Origin: Actinomycetota bacterium
Lineage (GTDB): Bacteria; Actinomycetota; Thermoleophilia; RBG-16-64-13
Direction of reading: 5' to 3'
Assembly: GCA_018830645.1 (NCBI GenBank)
Contig: JAHJSA010000050.1
Coordinates: 62,001-126,000 of the forward strand
Length of the DNA: 64,000 nt
Shown piece after piece: positions 1-8,657 of this stretch. How positions within the stretch are numbered: position 1 is the stretch's first letter; every line of letters begins with the position of its first letter. Both the position numbers and the translations under genes were made by a program. The notes beneath the pieces are model-generated. The model searched no databases. It saw only the letters and a program-made list of their open reading frames with translations, and was not told the DNA's origin.

Positions 1-991
1 CGAGGCGGGGGCGGGCGATATCGTCGCACTCGCCAAGCTCAAGGACACCGCCACGGGCGATACCCTCACCGATCCCGCCCGCGCGGTGATGTTCCCGCCG
101 GTGGAGTATCCTCCGCCCGCGATCTCATTCGCCATCACCGCCAAGGTGAAGGGTGAGGAGGAGAAGGTCTCCTCCTCGCTCAAGCGTCTCATCGAAGAAG
201 ACCCGGCCATGCAGTTCCGCTTCGACCCTCAGACGCACGAGATGATCATGGCGGGCACGAGCCAGGTGCACGTAGAGGTGGTTCTCGACAAGATGAAGCG
301 CCGCTTCGGAGTCGAGGTCGACCTGCATCCTCCCCGCGTTCCCTACCGGGAGACCATCCGGAAGGCCTCCAAAGCTCAAGGGCGCCACAAGAAGCAGACG
401 GGCGGGCGCGGCCAGTTCGGCGACTGTTGGATCGAGATCGAGCCTCTCCCCGGCGGCGAGGGCTTCCTCTTCGAGGACGCCATCGTCGGCGGATCGATCC
501 CTCGCGGCTTCATCCCCGCTGTGGAGAAGGGCATCGTCGAGACCATGGAGCGCGGGGTGATAGCCGGGTATCCCGTGGTGGGTGTGAAGGTGCGCCTCTT
601 CGATGGGTCGTACCACAATGTCGACTCGTCGGAGATGGCCTTCAAGATCGCCGGCAGCCTGGCCTTCCACAAGGCCATGGAGGGTGCCGCGCCGGCCCTA
701 CTCGAGCCGGTGATGAACGTGGAGGTCACCGCTCCCGAGGAGAGCATGGGCGACATCATGGGCGACCTCTCCAGTCGTCGAGGACGCCCGCAGGGCAGCG
801 AGAGCCTGGGGGAGATGCACGTGATCCGAGCGCAGGTGCCCTTGGCGGAGATGCTCGTCTACGCGCCTCAACTCCGCTCCATGACCGGAGGTCGCGGCTC
901 CTACACCATGGAGATCGATCACTACGAGGAAGTGCCGTCGCACCTCACCGACAAGATCGTGGAGGAAGCCAAAGCGGCCAAGGAAGAGTAG
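1..991 (+). CDS. fusA2: Elongation factor G-like protein, EF-G2 type (5'-truncated by window edge)
   Basis: The frame is open from base 2 and continues upstream, so the track ORF at 86 is not the true start. What remains is the end of domain II plus domains III-V. Domain IV carries GRGQFGDCWIEIEPL, and domain V ends with MTGGRGSYTMEIDHYEEVP. The wording of domains IV/V and the absence of ribosomal-protein or EF-Tu neighbours resemble the actinobacterial second EF-G (FusA2) more than canonical FusA. Family knowledge says a GTPase acting on the ribosome; the GTPase domain itself is outside the window. Which EF-G subtype it is remains an inference. Confidence 0.88.
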   Translation, partial: EAGAGDIVALAKLKDTATGDTLTDPARAVMFPPVEYPPPAISFAITAKVKGEEEKVSSSLKRLIEEDPAMQFRFDPQTHEMIMAGTSQVHVEVVLDKMKRRFGVEVDLHPPRVPYRETIRKASKAQGRHKKQTGGRGQFGDCWIEIEPLPGGEGFLFEDAIVGGSIPRGFIPAVEKGIVETMERGVIAGYPVVGVKVRLFDGSYHNVDSSEMAFKIAGSLAFHKAMEGAAPALLEPVMNVEVTAPEESMGDIMGDLSSRRGRPQGSESLGEMHVIRAQVPLAEMLVYAPQLRSMTGGRGSYTMEIDHYEEVPSHLTDKIVEEAKAAKEE

Positions 992-1064
992 GCGGCACCC
1001 TCGGCCGGACCGGTCAGGAACTCACGCCAACCACCGTGACGAACGAGCTTCACCGCTGAACTAC

Positions 1065-1096
1065 CACGCCCCCCGTGATGCGACACGGGGGGCGTG
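1065..1096 (+). terminator. Perfect 13-bp hairpin after fusA2
   Basis: CACGCCCCCCGTG, a 6-base loop, then CACGGGGGGCGTG form an uninterrupted 13-bp GC-rich stem about 75 bases after the fusA2 stop. No T-run follows, so it is terminator-like rather than a classical intrinsic terminator. It separates fusA2 from rpiR. Confidence 0.6.
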
Positions 1097-1216
1097 ACGT
1101 CCTCTTGCCGTCCGGAGCGCCCGGTACCATCGCTTCTTGCCCTGGTGGTCGTGAAGGACTCATGCAACGATTGTTGTACTATGAAGGGTATGCAATCCAA
1201 AGGCAGTCAAGGGGAC

Positions 1217-2083
1217 ATGGTGGAGGATCCGAGACCGAGGCGCGTGACCGAGCTTCTGCGCGACGGGTTCGAATCGTTCTCGCGTTCCCAGAAGGCCATA
1301 GCCAGGTACATCATCGATCATCTTGGAGAGACGGCGTACCTGAGCGCCGAGGAGTTGGCGCGCAAGGGGAACACCTCGAGCTCCACGGTGGTGCGCTTCG
1401 CGCAGTCCTTGGGCTTCAGCGGGTATCCCGACCTCCAGAAGGCCGCACGCGATGAGTTCCGCCTGGGGGCTTCGTCGCGGGCCATCGTACATGATGACCA
1501 GCTGCTCTTCCTTGTAGAAGAAGACTACCTCACCCGGGCCTTGCGCACCGACATCCTGAGTCTCGAAGAGACCCTGGCGAAGAACACCCTGGCCCGCTTC
1601 AATCAGGCCGTCGAGATGGTCTCCTCCGCGGGAACGGTGCTGACCATCGGTATGCACGAAGCCTCCATCATCGCGACTCACGCATCGTACGTGTTCGAAT
1701 TGCTCGGCTTCGCCACGAGCGCGGTGGTCGACACTTCCGAGGCCAACGTGGCCAGACTTCTGCGCCTCGGCCCCGACGACGTGCTTCTGGCGGTCGGGTT
1801 CCGCCGCGCCCACCCTCAGACGATCGCGTTCCTCCAGAAGGCCGTCGCCGCCGGTGTGCCCACCATCGCGATCACCGACAACTCGCTGTCGGAGATAGCC
1901 GGCAAGGCGGCGGTCACCTTGTACGCCGATATCGACTCCACGTTCTTCGCCAACTCCCTGGTGGGCCCTCTCAGCATGGTTGCGGCCCTGGCGGCCGCCA
2001 CGTACGCGCGCGACCGCGACACGTACGACGCCCGAGTGAAGGCGGTACGAGCACACGTGGGAGAGTCTGGCTGGCTACGGTAG
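1217..2083 (+). CDS. RpiR-family transcriptional regulator (HTH + SIS)
   Basis: About 288 residues from this ATG. An N-terminal HTH_6-type domain (FSRSQKAIARYIIDH, AEELARKGNTSSSTVVRFAQ) is followed by a SIS sugar-phosphate-binding domain (GTVLTIGMHEASIIATHASY, TIAITDNSLSEIAG). This is the RpiR layout, in which binding of a phosphosugar changes DNA binding. The ligand cannot be inferred because no sugar-metabolism gene lies nearby. The start is uncertain: ATGs at 1181 and 1190 are in frame, and 1217 was chosen for an AAGGGG just upstream and the family's usual length of 280-300. It is a monocistronic-looking gene between a hairpin and the yebC promoter. Confidence 0.85.
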   Translation: MVEDPRPRRVTELLRDGFESFSRSQKAIARYIIDHLGETAYLSAEELARKGNTSSSTVVRFAQSLGFSGYPDLQKAARDEFRLGASSRAIVHDDQLLFLVEEDYLTRALRTDILSLEETLAKNTLARFNQAVEMVSSAGTVLTIGMHEASIIATHASYVFELLGFATSAVVDTSEANVARLLRLGPDDVLLAVGFRRAHPQTIAFLQKAVAAGVPTIAITDNSLSEIAGKAAVTLYADIDSTFFANSLVGPLSMVAALAAATYARDRDTYDARVKAVRAHVGESGWLR

Positions 2084-2108
2084 ATCGACCGGGTGATCCG
2101 GCGTCCCG

Positions 2109-2137
2109 TTGATGGCGTCCGGGGGGTCGGGTAGACT
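2109..2137 (+). promoter_or_regulatory. Predicted sigma-70-type promoter of the yebC-ruvCAB operon
   Basis: TTGATG, exactly 17 bases, then TAGACT. Transcription would start near 2144 and leave a leader of about 110 bases before yebC. The leader has only a weak 5-bp hairpin (GGATG/CATCC). Confidence 0.55.
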
Positions 2138-2255
2138 CTGACTCCGGCCGGTACGCTCACCGCGTCCATTGCGGATGGGCTCATCCTGTAGGCCAGAGAC
2201 GACCGGGCGGGGCGATACGCGCACCGCGTCGGGGTGGATACTGCGGAGGTCGACG

Positions 2256-3008
2256 ATGTCAGGTCATTCGAAGTGGGCGAGCATCAAACACAAGAAGGCG
2301 TCGGTCGACGCCAAACGCGGCAAGGAGTTCGCGAAGCTCTCTCGCGCCATCACGGTCGCGGCGAAGGAGGGTGGCGGAGATCCGGAAGCCAGCGCCAGCT
2401 TGGCACAAGCCATTCAGAAGGCGAAAGACGCCAACATGCCCGGCGACAACATCGATCGCGCGATCAAGAAGGGTACCGGGGAGGGCTCAGATGCCGCCTC
2501 CTTCATGCACCTTACCTATGAGGGGTATGGGCCGAACGGAGTCGCAGTCTATGTCTTCGTCCTTACCGACAACAAGAACCGGGCGGCTGCCGATGTGCGT
2601 CACATCTTCGATCGCTGTGGGGGGAAGCTGGGCACCGACGGCTCGGTGGCCTGGATCTTCGAACGCAAGGGAGTGATCAGTGTCGATGCAGCCGGCTACG
2701 ATGAAGACGAGGTGATGGCCGCAGCCATCGACGCCGGGGCCGAGGATCTCCTGTCAGAGGCCGGTATGTACGAGATACGCACGGATCCCGCGGATTTCAT
2801 GTCCGTCCGCGACGCGCTACGCGAGGCGAGCATCGAGATCGCCTCCGCCCAACTGACGATGATCCCGAAGAACTCGGTGGCGCTCGATGAGTCCGACGCG
2901 AAGAAGACCTTCCGTTTGCTCGACGCACTAGAGGATAGCGACGACGTGCAGGAGGTCTTCGCGAACTTCGATGTGACCGACGAGGTGATGGAGGCGCTGA
3001 CCGGCTAG
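2256..3008 (+). CDS. yebC: YebC/TACO1-family protein
   Basis: 250 residues from the ATG preceded by GGAGGT with 5 bases of spacing, beginning MSGHSKWASIKHKK as in the family. The track ORF's longer start lacks support. Motifs include AKRGKEFAKLSRAI and the NMPGDNIDRAIKKGTG loop. Family members are described either as DNA-binding regulators or as translation factors that relieve ribosome stalling at proline stretches; the sequence cannot say which applies. It is the first gene of the ruvCAB run, with a 42-base gap to ruvC, an arrangement common across bacteria. Confidence 0.95.
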   Translation: MSGHSKWASIKHKKASVDAKRGKEFAKLSRAITVAAKEGGGDPEASASLAQAIQKAKDANMPGDNIDRAIKKGTGEGSDAASFMHLTYEGYGPNGVAVYVFVLTDNKNRAAADVRHIFDRCGGKLGTDGSVAWIFERKGVISVDAAGYDEDEVMAAAIDAGAEDLLSEAGMYEIRTDPADFMSVRDALREASIEIASAQLTMIPKNSVALDESDAKKTFRLLDALEDSDDVQEVFANFDVTDEVMEALTG

Positions 3009-3050
3009 GGTCGCTGTGGCTGACCCGCGCCGCTAGGCGACTCTCAAAGC

Positions 3051-3626
3051 ATGGCAGTATCCAGCCGCATCATCCTCGGTATCGATCCGGGGACGGCCTC
3101 GACCGGCTTCGGCGTGATCGCTCAGCGTGGCAGCCGCTTGGAGGTCGTGGAGTACGGCGTGGTTCGCACCGAGGCCGGTGAAGAGCTCAGCGACCGACTG
3201 AGGGAGATCTTCGCCGCTGTCGGGGAGATCCTGCGCCACCATCGAGCGGCGGAAGCCGCCGTGGAGTCGCTGTTCTTCAACGTGAACGCACGCACCGCGT
3301 TCGCGGTAGGCCAAGCTCGGGGAGTGGCCCTTCTCGCGTGCGCGCAGTCCGGGTGCAAGGTCCACGAATACACCCCCCAGGAGGTCAAGCAGGCAGTTGT
3401 GGGATATGGCAAGGCCGACAAGGCTCAAGTGCAGGAGATGGTGCGGGTGCTTCTGCGCCTGACGGAACCCCCGAAGCCGGACCACGCGTCCGACGCCCTA
3501 GCGGTTGCGATCTGCCACGCGCACGGCCGGGGTCTCCGAGCGAGGATCGAACGCACACCCGGTCGGGCGGCGCATGGTGCCACGAGATCCGGTGGCCGTC
3601 CGGACCGCCGAGGGGAGGGCGATTGA
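3051..3626 (+). CDS. ruvC: Holliday junction resolvase RuvC
   Basis: 191 residues, slightly longer than the usual 160-175 because of a basic C-terminal tail. The acidic catalytic residues are visible: D in ILGIDPGTASTGFG, E in AVESLFF, and the late Asp pair in DHASDALAVA. It cuts four-way junctions after RuvAB branch migration. Its TGA overlaps the TTG start of ruvA, so the two are probably translationally coupled. Confidence 0.96.
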   Translation: MAVSSRIILGIDPGTASTGFGVIAQRGSRLEVVEYGVVRTEAGEELSDRLREIFAAVGEILRHHRAAEAAVESLFFNVNARTAFAVGQARGVALLACAQSGCKVHEYTPQEVKQAVVGYGKADKAQVQEMVRVLLRLTEPPKPDHASDALAVAICHAHGRGLRARIERTPGRAAHGATRSGGRPDRRGEGD

Positions 3627-4207
3627 TCGAGCGCGTCAGAGGCACGGTGGTGGCCCTGCATGTTGACGGTGCGGTGCTCGACGTGGGTGGCGTGGGCTTC
3701 AGGCTGGAGATGTCTCGCACGACGCTCCGAGACCTCCCCCAGATGGGCGAGCCGGCGGTCGCCCTCACGTACCTGCATGTGCGCGACGAGGCTCTGCAGT
3801 TGTTCGGCTTCTCCAGCGAGGAGGAACGCGAGCTCTTTCTGCGACTGATCTCGGTGAGCAAGATCGGTCCCAAACTGGCGCTGGCCGCGCTCTCCGTGCG
3901 GCGGCCCCGCGAGGTGCGCAGGGCCATCGCCGCGGGCGACGTGGCGTTCTTCCAGTCGGTGCCGGGCATAGGCAAGAAGACGGCGGAGCGCCTCATCCTC
4001 GAACTCCGCGAGACGATGGCGGCGATAGAGGGCTCGATCACAGGCCCCCTCGCAGACGAAGAAGACGGGAGCGAGGTCCATCTGGCCAAGGCCGCACTCG
4101 CCGAGTTGGGCATGACCGCAGCCGAGGCCGAGCACCTGCTGCGCGACGCAGATCCGGACACCTCCGCGAATGAACTCGTGCGGGTCGCTTTGCGGAAACG
4201 ACGGTAG
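3623..4207 (+). CDS. ruvA: Holliday junction DNA-binding protein RuvA
   Basis: 194 residues from a TTG overlapping the ruvC stop, with GGGAGGGCGA upstream. The track ORF starting at 3338 is an out-of-register extension through ruvC. The N-terminal OB domain ([16 protein letters not shown]-like start, GVGFRLEMS) is followed by helix-hairpin-helix motifs ([16 protein letters not shown] and [14 protein letters not shown]) and a C-terminal domain that contacts RuvB. The tetramer holds the junction open for the RuvB motor. It lies 20 bases upstream of ruvB. Confidence 0.95.
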   Translation: MIERVRGTVVALHVDGAVLDVGGVGFRLEMSRTTLRDLPQMGEPAVALTYLHVRDEALQLFGFSSEEERELFLRLISVSKIGPKLALAALSVRRPREVRRAIAAGDVAFFQSVPGIGKKTAERLILELRETMAAIEGSITGPLADEEDGSEVHLAKAALAELGMTAAEAEHLLRDADPDTSANELVRVALRKRR

Positions 4208-4227
4208 AGGGTGGAGGAGGCGGCAGG

Positions 4228-5280
4228 TTGAACGACGGCATCGCGCGCATGGACGAAGACGAACGACTGGCCGATCCCGAGGAGCTCAAGGGCGACCAGG
4301 ATCTGGACGGGTCTCTCCGCCCTCGGGCGCTCGGATCATTCACGGGGCAGCCGGTCCTGCGCGAGCAGCTGTCCATCTTCATCGAGGCCGCCCGCAACAG
4401 GGGTGAGCCACTCGACCACGTGCTGCTCGCCGGGCCCCCCGGCCTGGGGAAGACCACTCTCGCGAACATCATCGCGTTCGAGATGGGCGTGCACATCGTC
4501 ACCACGTCGGGCCCGGCCCTGGAGCGCAAGGCCGATATGGCAGCCATCCTCACCAATCTCGAGGAAGGCGACGTGCTGTTCATTGACGAGATCCATCGCT
4601 TGAATCGGGCGATCGAAGAGATCATGTACCCGGCGATGGAAGACTTCGAGATCGACATAGTCATAGGACAGGGGCCGAGTGCGCGCAGCATCAGACTCGA
4701 TGTGCCGCGCTTCACGCTGATCGGCGCGACCACACGCTCCGGGCTGATCACGACGCCGCTCCGCGACCGCTTCGGCTTCTCGCACCGTCTTGACTACTAC
4801 TCCCAGGAAGACCTGAGCACGATCATCGATCGGTCGGCCGGCATACTCGGCGTGAGCATCGAGCCGGAAGGGGCACACATGCTCGCCCTCCGCTCGCGCG
4901 GCACCCCCCGCATCGCCAACCGCCTCCTCAAGCGAGTGCGCGACTACGCGCAGGTGCGTCACGAAGGGCGCATCACGGAGGGGGTCGCCGCGGAGGCCCT
5001 CCGCCTCTTCCAGGTGGACGACGAGGGCCTCGATCGAGTCGACCGGGAGATCCTCACTCTGATCCTGGAGAAGTTCGACGGCGGCCCGGTGGGCCTGTCG
5101 ACCCTGGCAGTCGCCATCGGGGAAGAGGCCGACACGATCGAGGACGTCTACGAGCCCTATCTTCTACAACGGGGCTTCCTCATGCGCACGCCGAGGGGGC
5201 GCGTGCTCACTCGGCTCGGCTACCTGCACTGCGGCGCCACGCCGCCCAGGGGACCGAGCACGCTGTTCGAACCGCTGTGA
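4228..5280 (+). CDS. ruvB: Holliday junction branch-migration ATPase RuvB
   Basis: 350 residues from a TTG with a GGAGGAGGCGGCAGG purine stretch upstream; an in-frame ATG 21 bases further is the alternative. Walker A is [12 protein letters not shown], Walker [10 protein letters not shown], and the sensor/arginine region is [15 protein letters not shown]. The C-terminal winged helix ends [13 protein letters not shown]. This AAA+ ring pumps DNA through the RuvA complex. The gene's stop overlaps the GTG of queH. Confidence 0.97.
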   Translation: MNDGIARMDEDERLADPEELKGDQDLDGSLRPRALGSFTGQPVLREQLSIFIEAARNRGEPLDHVLLAGPPGLGKTTLANIIAFEMGVHIVTTSGPALERKADMAAILTNLEEGDVLFIDEIHRLNRAIEEIMYPAMEDFEIDIVIGQGPSARSIRLDVPRFTLIGATTRSGLITTPLRDRFGFSHRLDYYSQEDLSTIIDRSAGILGVSIEPEGAHMLALRSRGTPRIANRLLKRVRDYAQVRHEGRITEGVAAEALRLFQVDDEGLDRVDREILTLILEKFDGGPVGLSTLAVAIGEEADTIEDVYEPYLLQRGFLMRTPRGRVLTRLGYLHCGATPPRGPSTLFEPL

Positions 5281-5810
5281 GACTACTGCTTCACGTGTGT
5301 TGCGGACCGTGTGCCGCCGGCACCCTCGACCATCACAGGGCAGCCGCCTCCGACGTGGTGGGATTCTTCTACAACCCGAACATCCACCCCTTCATGGAGT
5401 ACCGGAGCCGGCTCGCAGGAGTGCGCGACTTGGCGGCTGCGAGACACCTCCCCATCCGGGAAGACCTGTGGTTCGACCCGGAACAGTGGTTCGAGGCCGT
5501 GCGGGGCGGGCCCGAGGAGCGGTGCAGGCGCTGCCTCGCGCTTCGCCTGGGAAGGGCCGCGGAGGAAGCGTTGGCAGCCGGAGCCGATGCGTTCGCCACT
5601 ACTTTGGCCGTGAGTCCCTGGCAGGACCATGCGGCGATCGAAGAGGAAGGAGCGTCCGCGGGAGACGCGGCAGGTGTGGTCTTCGTCTACGAGGACCTTC
5701 GCCACCTCTACGCCGACTCTCGTCGCGTGGCGCGTGAGCTCGCCCTCTATCGACAGAGGTACTGCGGCTGCCTCATCTCCGAGTGGGAACGCCATCGTGA
5801 TCAGCGCTGA
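5277..5810 (+). CDS. queH: Epoxyqueuosine reductase QueH
   Basis: 177 residues, GTG start overlapping the ruvB stop. The family's cysteines are all present: N-terminal [10 protein letters not shown], a mid CRRC, and a late CGC near the C-terminus. QueH (former DUF208) reduces epoxyqueuosine to queuosine in tRNA, replacing the cobalamin enzyme QueG. Its place directly before queA and tgt fits: Tgt inserts the precursor base, QueA adds the epoxycyclopentane, and QueH finishes it. Confidence 0.92.
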   Translation: MRLLLHVCCGPCAAGTLDHHRAAASDVVGFFYNPNIHPFMEYRSRLAGVRDLAAARHLPIREDLWFDPEQWFEAVRGGPEERCRRCLALRLGRAAEEALAAGADAFATTLAVSPWQDHAAIEEEGASAGDAAGVVFVYEDLRHLYADSRRVARELALYRQRYCGCLISEWERHRDQR

Positions 5811-5828
5811 AGCCGTCGAGGAGTAGAC

Positions 5829-6929
5829 GTGCGCCTCGACGAACTCGACTTCGCCTTTCCCGAGGAACTCATCGCGCAGCGTCCCAGTGAGCCGCGGGAC
5901 GCCTGCCGGCTTCTCGTCGTCGACAGGAACAGTGGTGCTCTCTCGCATCGGATCTTCCGCGACTTGCCGACACTGCTCAGGCCTGGAGACGTGCTCGTGG
6001 TCAACGAATCGCGCGTCCTGCCGGCACGGGTATGGGCGCACAAGAAGACCGGCGGTCGGGTCGAGTTGCTGTTCCTGCGAAGAGCCGACCGGGCGACCGA
6101 GTCCCACGGGCACGAGAAGGCCGGGTCGACGGCGGAGGGCCGCGAAGTGTGGGAGGTGTTGGCCCGCCCATCCTCACGTCTTCGCGCCGGCGTCGCCCTC
6201 ACGGTCGGACACGACACGAGCTTGACGCTCCAAGAATCGCTCGGAGACGGCCGTTGGCTGCTGAGCCATCAGGGCGCACCCGATGTCCTGGACTTGCTCG
6301 AACGATACGGGGCCATGCCGCTTCCGCCCTACATCCGGACTCCACTCCAAGACCCCGATGAGTATCAAACCGTGTACGCGACCGTGCCCGGCTCAGCCGC
6401 GGCGCCCACAGCGGGCCTTCATTTCACCCCTACACTTCTGTCGCGCCTGGGGGAAGTCGGCGTACAGATCGAGAGAGTCACGCTGCACGTGGGCGCCGAC
6501 ACGTTCCGTCCCGTCAGCGCGGAACAGGTGGAGGAGCATCAGATACACACGGAGACCTACCACGTCGAGCAGGCTGTCGCGGAGCGTCTCGATCGGGCGA
6601 GAGCCGAGGGTCGCCGCCTGGTAGCCGTAGGCACCACGGCCGTCCGGGTGCTCGAGACGGTGTACGGGCAGTCAGAGGCACGTGAAGGGGTGAAGATGCC
6701 GGCGACCGGGGCAACCGACGTGTTCATCACGCCTGGGTATCGGTTTCGCGCGGTCGACGCGCTGATCACGAACTTCCACCTGCCGCGCACCAGCCTGCTG
6801 GCGCTGGTGATGGCTTTCGGAGGTGTGCAGGTCGTGCGGAACGCGTACCAGGAAGCGGTCGAGCGCCGCTATCGGCTCTTCAGCTTCGGTGACGCCATGC
6901 TGCTCACCGGCGGAGACGATCTCGCATGA
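5829..6929 (+). CDS. queA: S-adenosylmethionine:tRNA ribosyltransferase-isomerase QueA
   Basis: 366 residues from a GTG. It shows the family N-terminus LDELDFAFPEELIAQRP, then VLVVNESRVLPARVWAHK, the TAGLHFTPTLL motif, LHVGADTFRPV, and the C-terminal YRFRAVDALITNFHLPRTSL. It transfers the ribosyl group of AdoMet to preQ1 in tRNA, giving epoxyqueuosine. The residue stretch around 90-105 (ADRATESHGHEKAGS) looks like a small lineage-specific insertion. Its stop overlaps the tgt ATG. Confidence 0.96.
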   Translation: MRLDELDFAFPEELIAQRPSEPRDACRLLVVDRNSGALSHRIFRDLPTLLRPGDVLVVNESRVLPARVWAHKKTGGRVELLFLRRADRATESHGHEKAGSTAEGREVWEVLARPSSRLRAGVALTVGHDTSLTLQESLGDGRWLLSHQGAPDVLDLLERYGAMPLPPYIRTPLQDPDEYQTVYATVPGSAAAPTAGLHFTPTLLSRLGEVGVQIERVTLHVGADTFRPVSAEQVEEHQIHTETYHVEQAVAERLDRARAEGRRLVAVGTTAVRVLETVYGQSEAREGVKMPATGATDVFITPGYRFRAVDALITNFHLPRTSLLALVMAFGGVQVVRNAYQEAVERRYRLFSFGDAMLLTGGDDLA

Positions 6930-8083
6930 ACGCCGGCATGAACGCCGGGAACCTGCCCGCCTTCAGGTTCGACGTGGTGGCCCGGAGCCAGGGCGCACGA
7001 GCCGGGGTCCTGCACACCCCGCGGGGGGCGGTGCGCACGCCGTGCTTCATGCCGGTGGGTACCAAGGGCACGGTGAAGGCTATATCGCCCGAGCGGCTTC
7101 GTTCGATCGGTGCGCAGATCGTCCTCGCGAACACGTACCACCTTGCGCTCCGGCCGGGGAGCGAGGTGGTCGCGGAGCTGGGCGGGCTCCACGGATTCAT
7201 GGGATGGGACGGCCCCATCCTCACCGACAGCGGGGGCTTCCAGGTGTTCAGCCTCAAGGGAACCGCCACCATCCGCGACGAAGGCGTGGCTTTCCGCTCG
7301 GTGTATGACGGATCCACGCACACGTTCACGCCCGAGCGCGCCATGCTCGAGCAGCAGCGCTTGGGCGCCGATCTCGTCATGTGCTTCGACGAATGCCCTC
7401 CTGGCGGATCGCCGCGCGAGGATGTCGCCGCCGCGGTACGACGCACGGAGGCCTGGGCGCGTCGCTGCCGAGACGCCCACGTTCGGGCGGAGGGCCGGGG
7501 CCACGACGGCCCTCAGATGCTGTTCGGCATCGTCCAGGGTGGCACGCACCTCGACCTGCGTCGGGAGAGTGTGGCCGGATTGCTGGAACTCGACTTCCCT
7601 GGATACGCTATCGGAGGTCTTTCGGTCGGCGAGGAGCGGGGCGCGATGCTCGAGACGACGGAGGCCACAGCCGCCATGCTGCCCCCGGAGCGCCCCCGGT
7701 ACTTCATGGGCATCGGGGACCCCGGGGGCCTGCTCGAGGTGATCGAACGGGGCATCGACATGTTCGACTGCGTGTTACCCACGCGCATCGCCCGAATGGG
7801 CACGGCGTTCGTGCCCGGAGGGCGGCTCAACCTCAGGAACGCCGAGCACACCTCCTCCAGAGAGCCGTTGGAGTCGGGGTGCCCATGCCAGGCGTGCACG
7901 ACCTTCTCGCGGGGAGCTCTGCGCCACTTCGTCATGCAGAAGGAGATCCTTGGTCTTCAACTCCTCACCGAGCACAACCTCGTCCATGTGTTCCGCCTCG
8001 TGGAGGCGGCGCGAGCGGCTATCCTCGGCGGTCGTTTCGCCGAGTTCAAAGGAACGTTCTCATCCAATGGAGAGCACCGGTAG
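6926..8083 (+). CDS. tgt: tRNA-guanine transglycosylase
   Basis: 385 residues. Visible are ANTYHLALRPG, LTDSGGFQVFSL (active-site Asp), FDECPP, GIVQGG, GGLSVGE, the second Asp region DCVLPTRIARMGTAF, and the zinc site CPCQACTTFSRGALRH with the later His. It exchanges G34 for preQ1 in GUN-anticodon tRNAs. The first 12 bases are tandemly duplicated (ATGAACGCCGGC / ATGAACGCCGGG), giving MNAGMNAG and two possible starts at 6926 and 6938. Confidence 0.96.
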   Translation: MNAGMNAGNLPAFRFDVVARSQGARAGVLHTPRGAVRTPCFMPVGTKGTVKAISPERLRSIGAQIVLANTYHLALRPGSEVVAELGGLHGFMGWDGPILTDSGGFQVFSLKGTATIRDEGVAFRSVYDGSTHTFTPERAMLEQQRLGADLVMCFDECPPGGSPREDVAAAVRRTEAWARRCRDAHVRAEGRGHDGPQMLFGIVQGGTHLDLRRESVAGLLELDFPGYAIGGLSVGEERGAMLETTEATAAMLPPERPRYFMGIGDPGGLLEVIERGIDMFDCVLPTRIARMGTAFVPGGRLNLRNAEHTSSREPLESGCPCQACTTFSRGALRHFVMQKEILGLQLLTEHNLVHVFRLVEAARAAILGGRFAEFKGTFSSNGEHR

Positions 8084-8159
8084 GTGGAGTAGGTCGTGGT
8101 AACATAGCCGTCATCAGCGCACCTACACTGCGCCGGCTCAGGAACTCAAGGAGGAAGCG

Positions 8160-8483
8160 TTGGGCAACTTCGGTCTATTGGCACTGTACGTTCTGGGCTT
8201 CATCGCCATCTTCTACTTCCTCGCCATCCGCCCGCAGCAGCGGCAGAGGAAGGCACACGACCAGCTCGTCTCGGGTCTGAAGCGCGGCGATCGGGTCGTC
8301 ACCGTGGGTGGTCTTCATGGAAAGATCAAGCGCACGGAGGAAGACGTGGTCGTGCTCGAGATCGCCAAGAATGTGGACGTCAGGCTGGGTCGTCGCGCGA
8401 TCGCCGAGGTTGTGACCACGGCTGAAACCACGTCTTCGTTCGGTCAGATCGACTCCGGCGACGGGGAAGCAACCGAAGACTAA
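8160..8483 (+). CDS. yajC: Preprotein translocase subunit YajC
   Basis: 107 residues from a TTG with a strong AAGGAGGAAGCG upstream. One N-terminal membrane helix (LLALYVLGFIAIFYFLAIRP) precedes the typical QQRQRKAHDQLVSGLKRGDRVVTVGG stretch. YajC associates with SecDF in the inner membrane. It ends the ruv/que/tgt run. secDF follows after 174 bases from its own promoter, so the usual yajC-secD-secF unit is split transcriptionally here. Confidence 0.94.
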   Translation: MGNFGLLALYVLGFIAIFYFLAIRPQQRQRKAHDQLVSGLKRGDRVVTVGGLHGKIKRTEEDVVVLEIAKNVDVRLGRRAIAEVVTTAETTSSFGQIDSGDGEATED

Positions 8484-8549
8484 GGGGCCGTCCATCAGGG
8501 GGCGGCGCCGAGGCGAGTCGCACGTGTGGCGGCCGGCTCGGCGTTCGAA

Positions 8550-8578
8550 TTGACATAGTCCGCCCCTTGGCATATCCT
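8550..8578 (+). promoter_or_regulatory. Predicted strong promoter of secDF
   Basis: A consensus -35 TTGACA, a 17-base spacer and TATCCT as -10. This is the best -35 match noticed in the window. Start expected near 8585. Confidence 0.7.
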
Positions 8579-8595
8579 CCGCCGCTGTGACTCGG

Positions 8596-8616
8596 AGGAA
8601 GAACGTCTCTCTTCCT
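8596..8616 (+). other. Hairpin in the secD leader
   Basis: AGGAAGA and TCTTCCT form a 7-bp stem with a 7-base loop in the roughly 70-base secD 5' leader. It contains a purine-rich stretch but lies about 40 bases upstream of the GTG, so a regulatory role is only possible. Confidence 0.35.
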
Positions 8617-8657
8617 GCCGCGCACCCGGAACCCGACGATTCTAGGATGGTACGAGC

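Noticed and set aside
1165-1176. CAAC-N4-GTTG inverted repeat upstream of rpiR as an autoregulatory operator
   Set aside because: Half-sites of four bases are expected by chance; no supporting copy found.
1260-1290. TTCGAATC block resembling a tRNA T-loop near the start of rpiR
   Set aside because: No matching 5-bp T-stem or cloverleaf around it, and it lies inside the conserved HTH-coding region.
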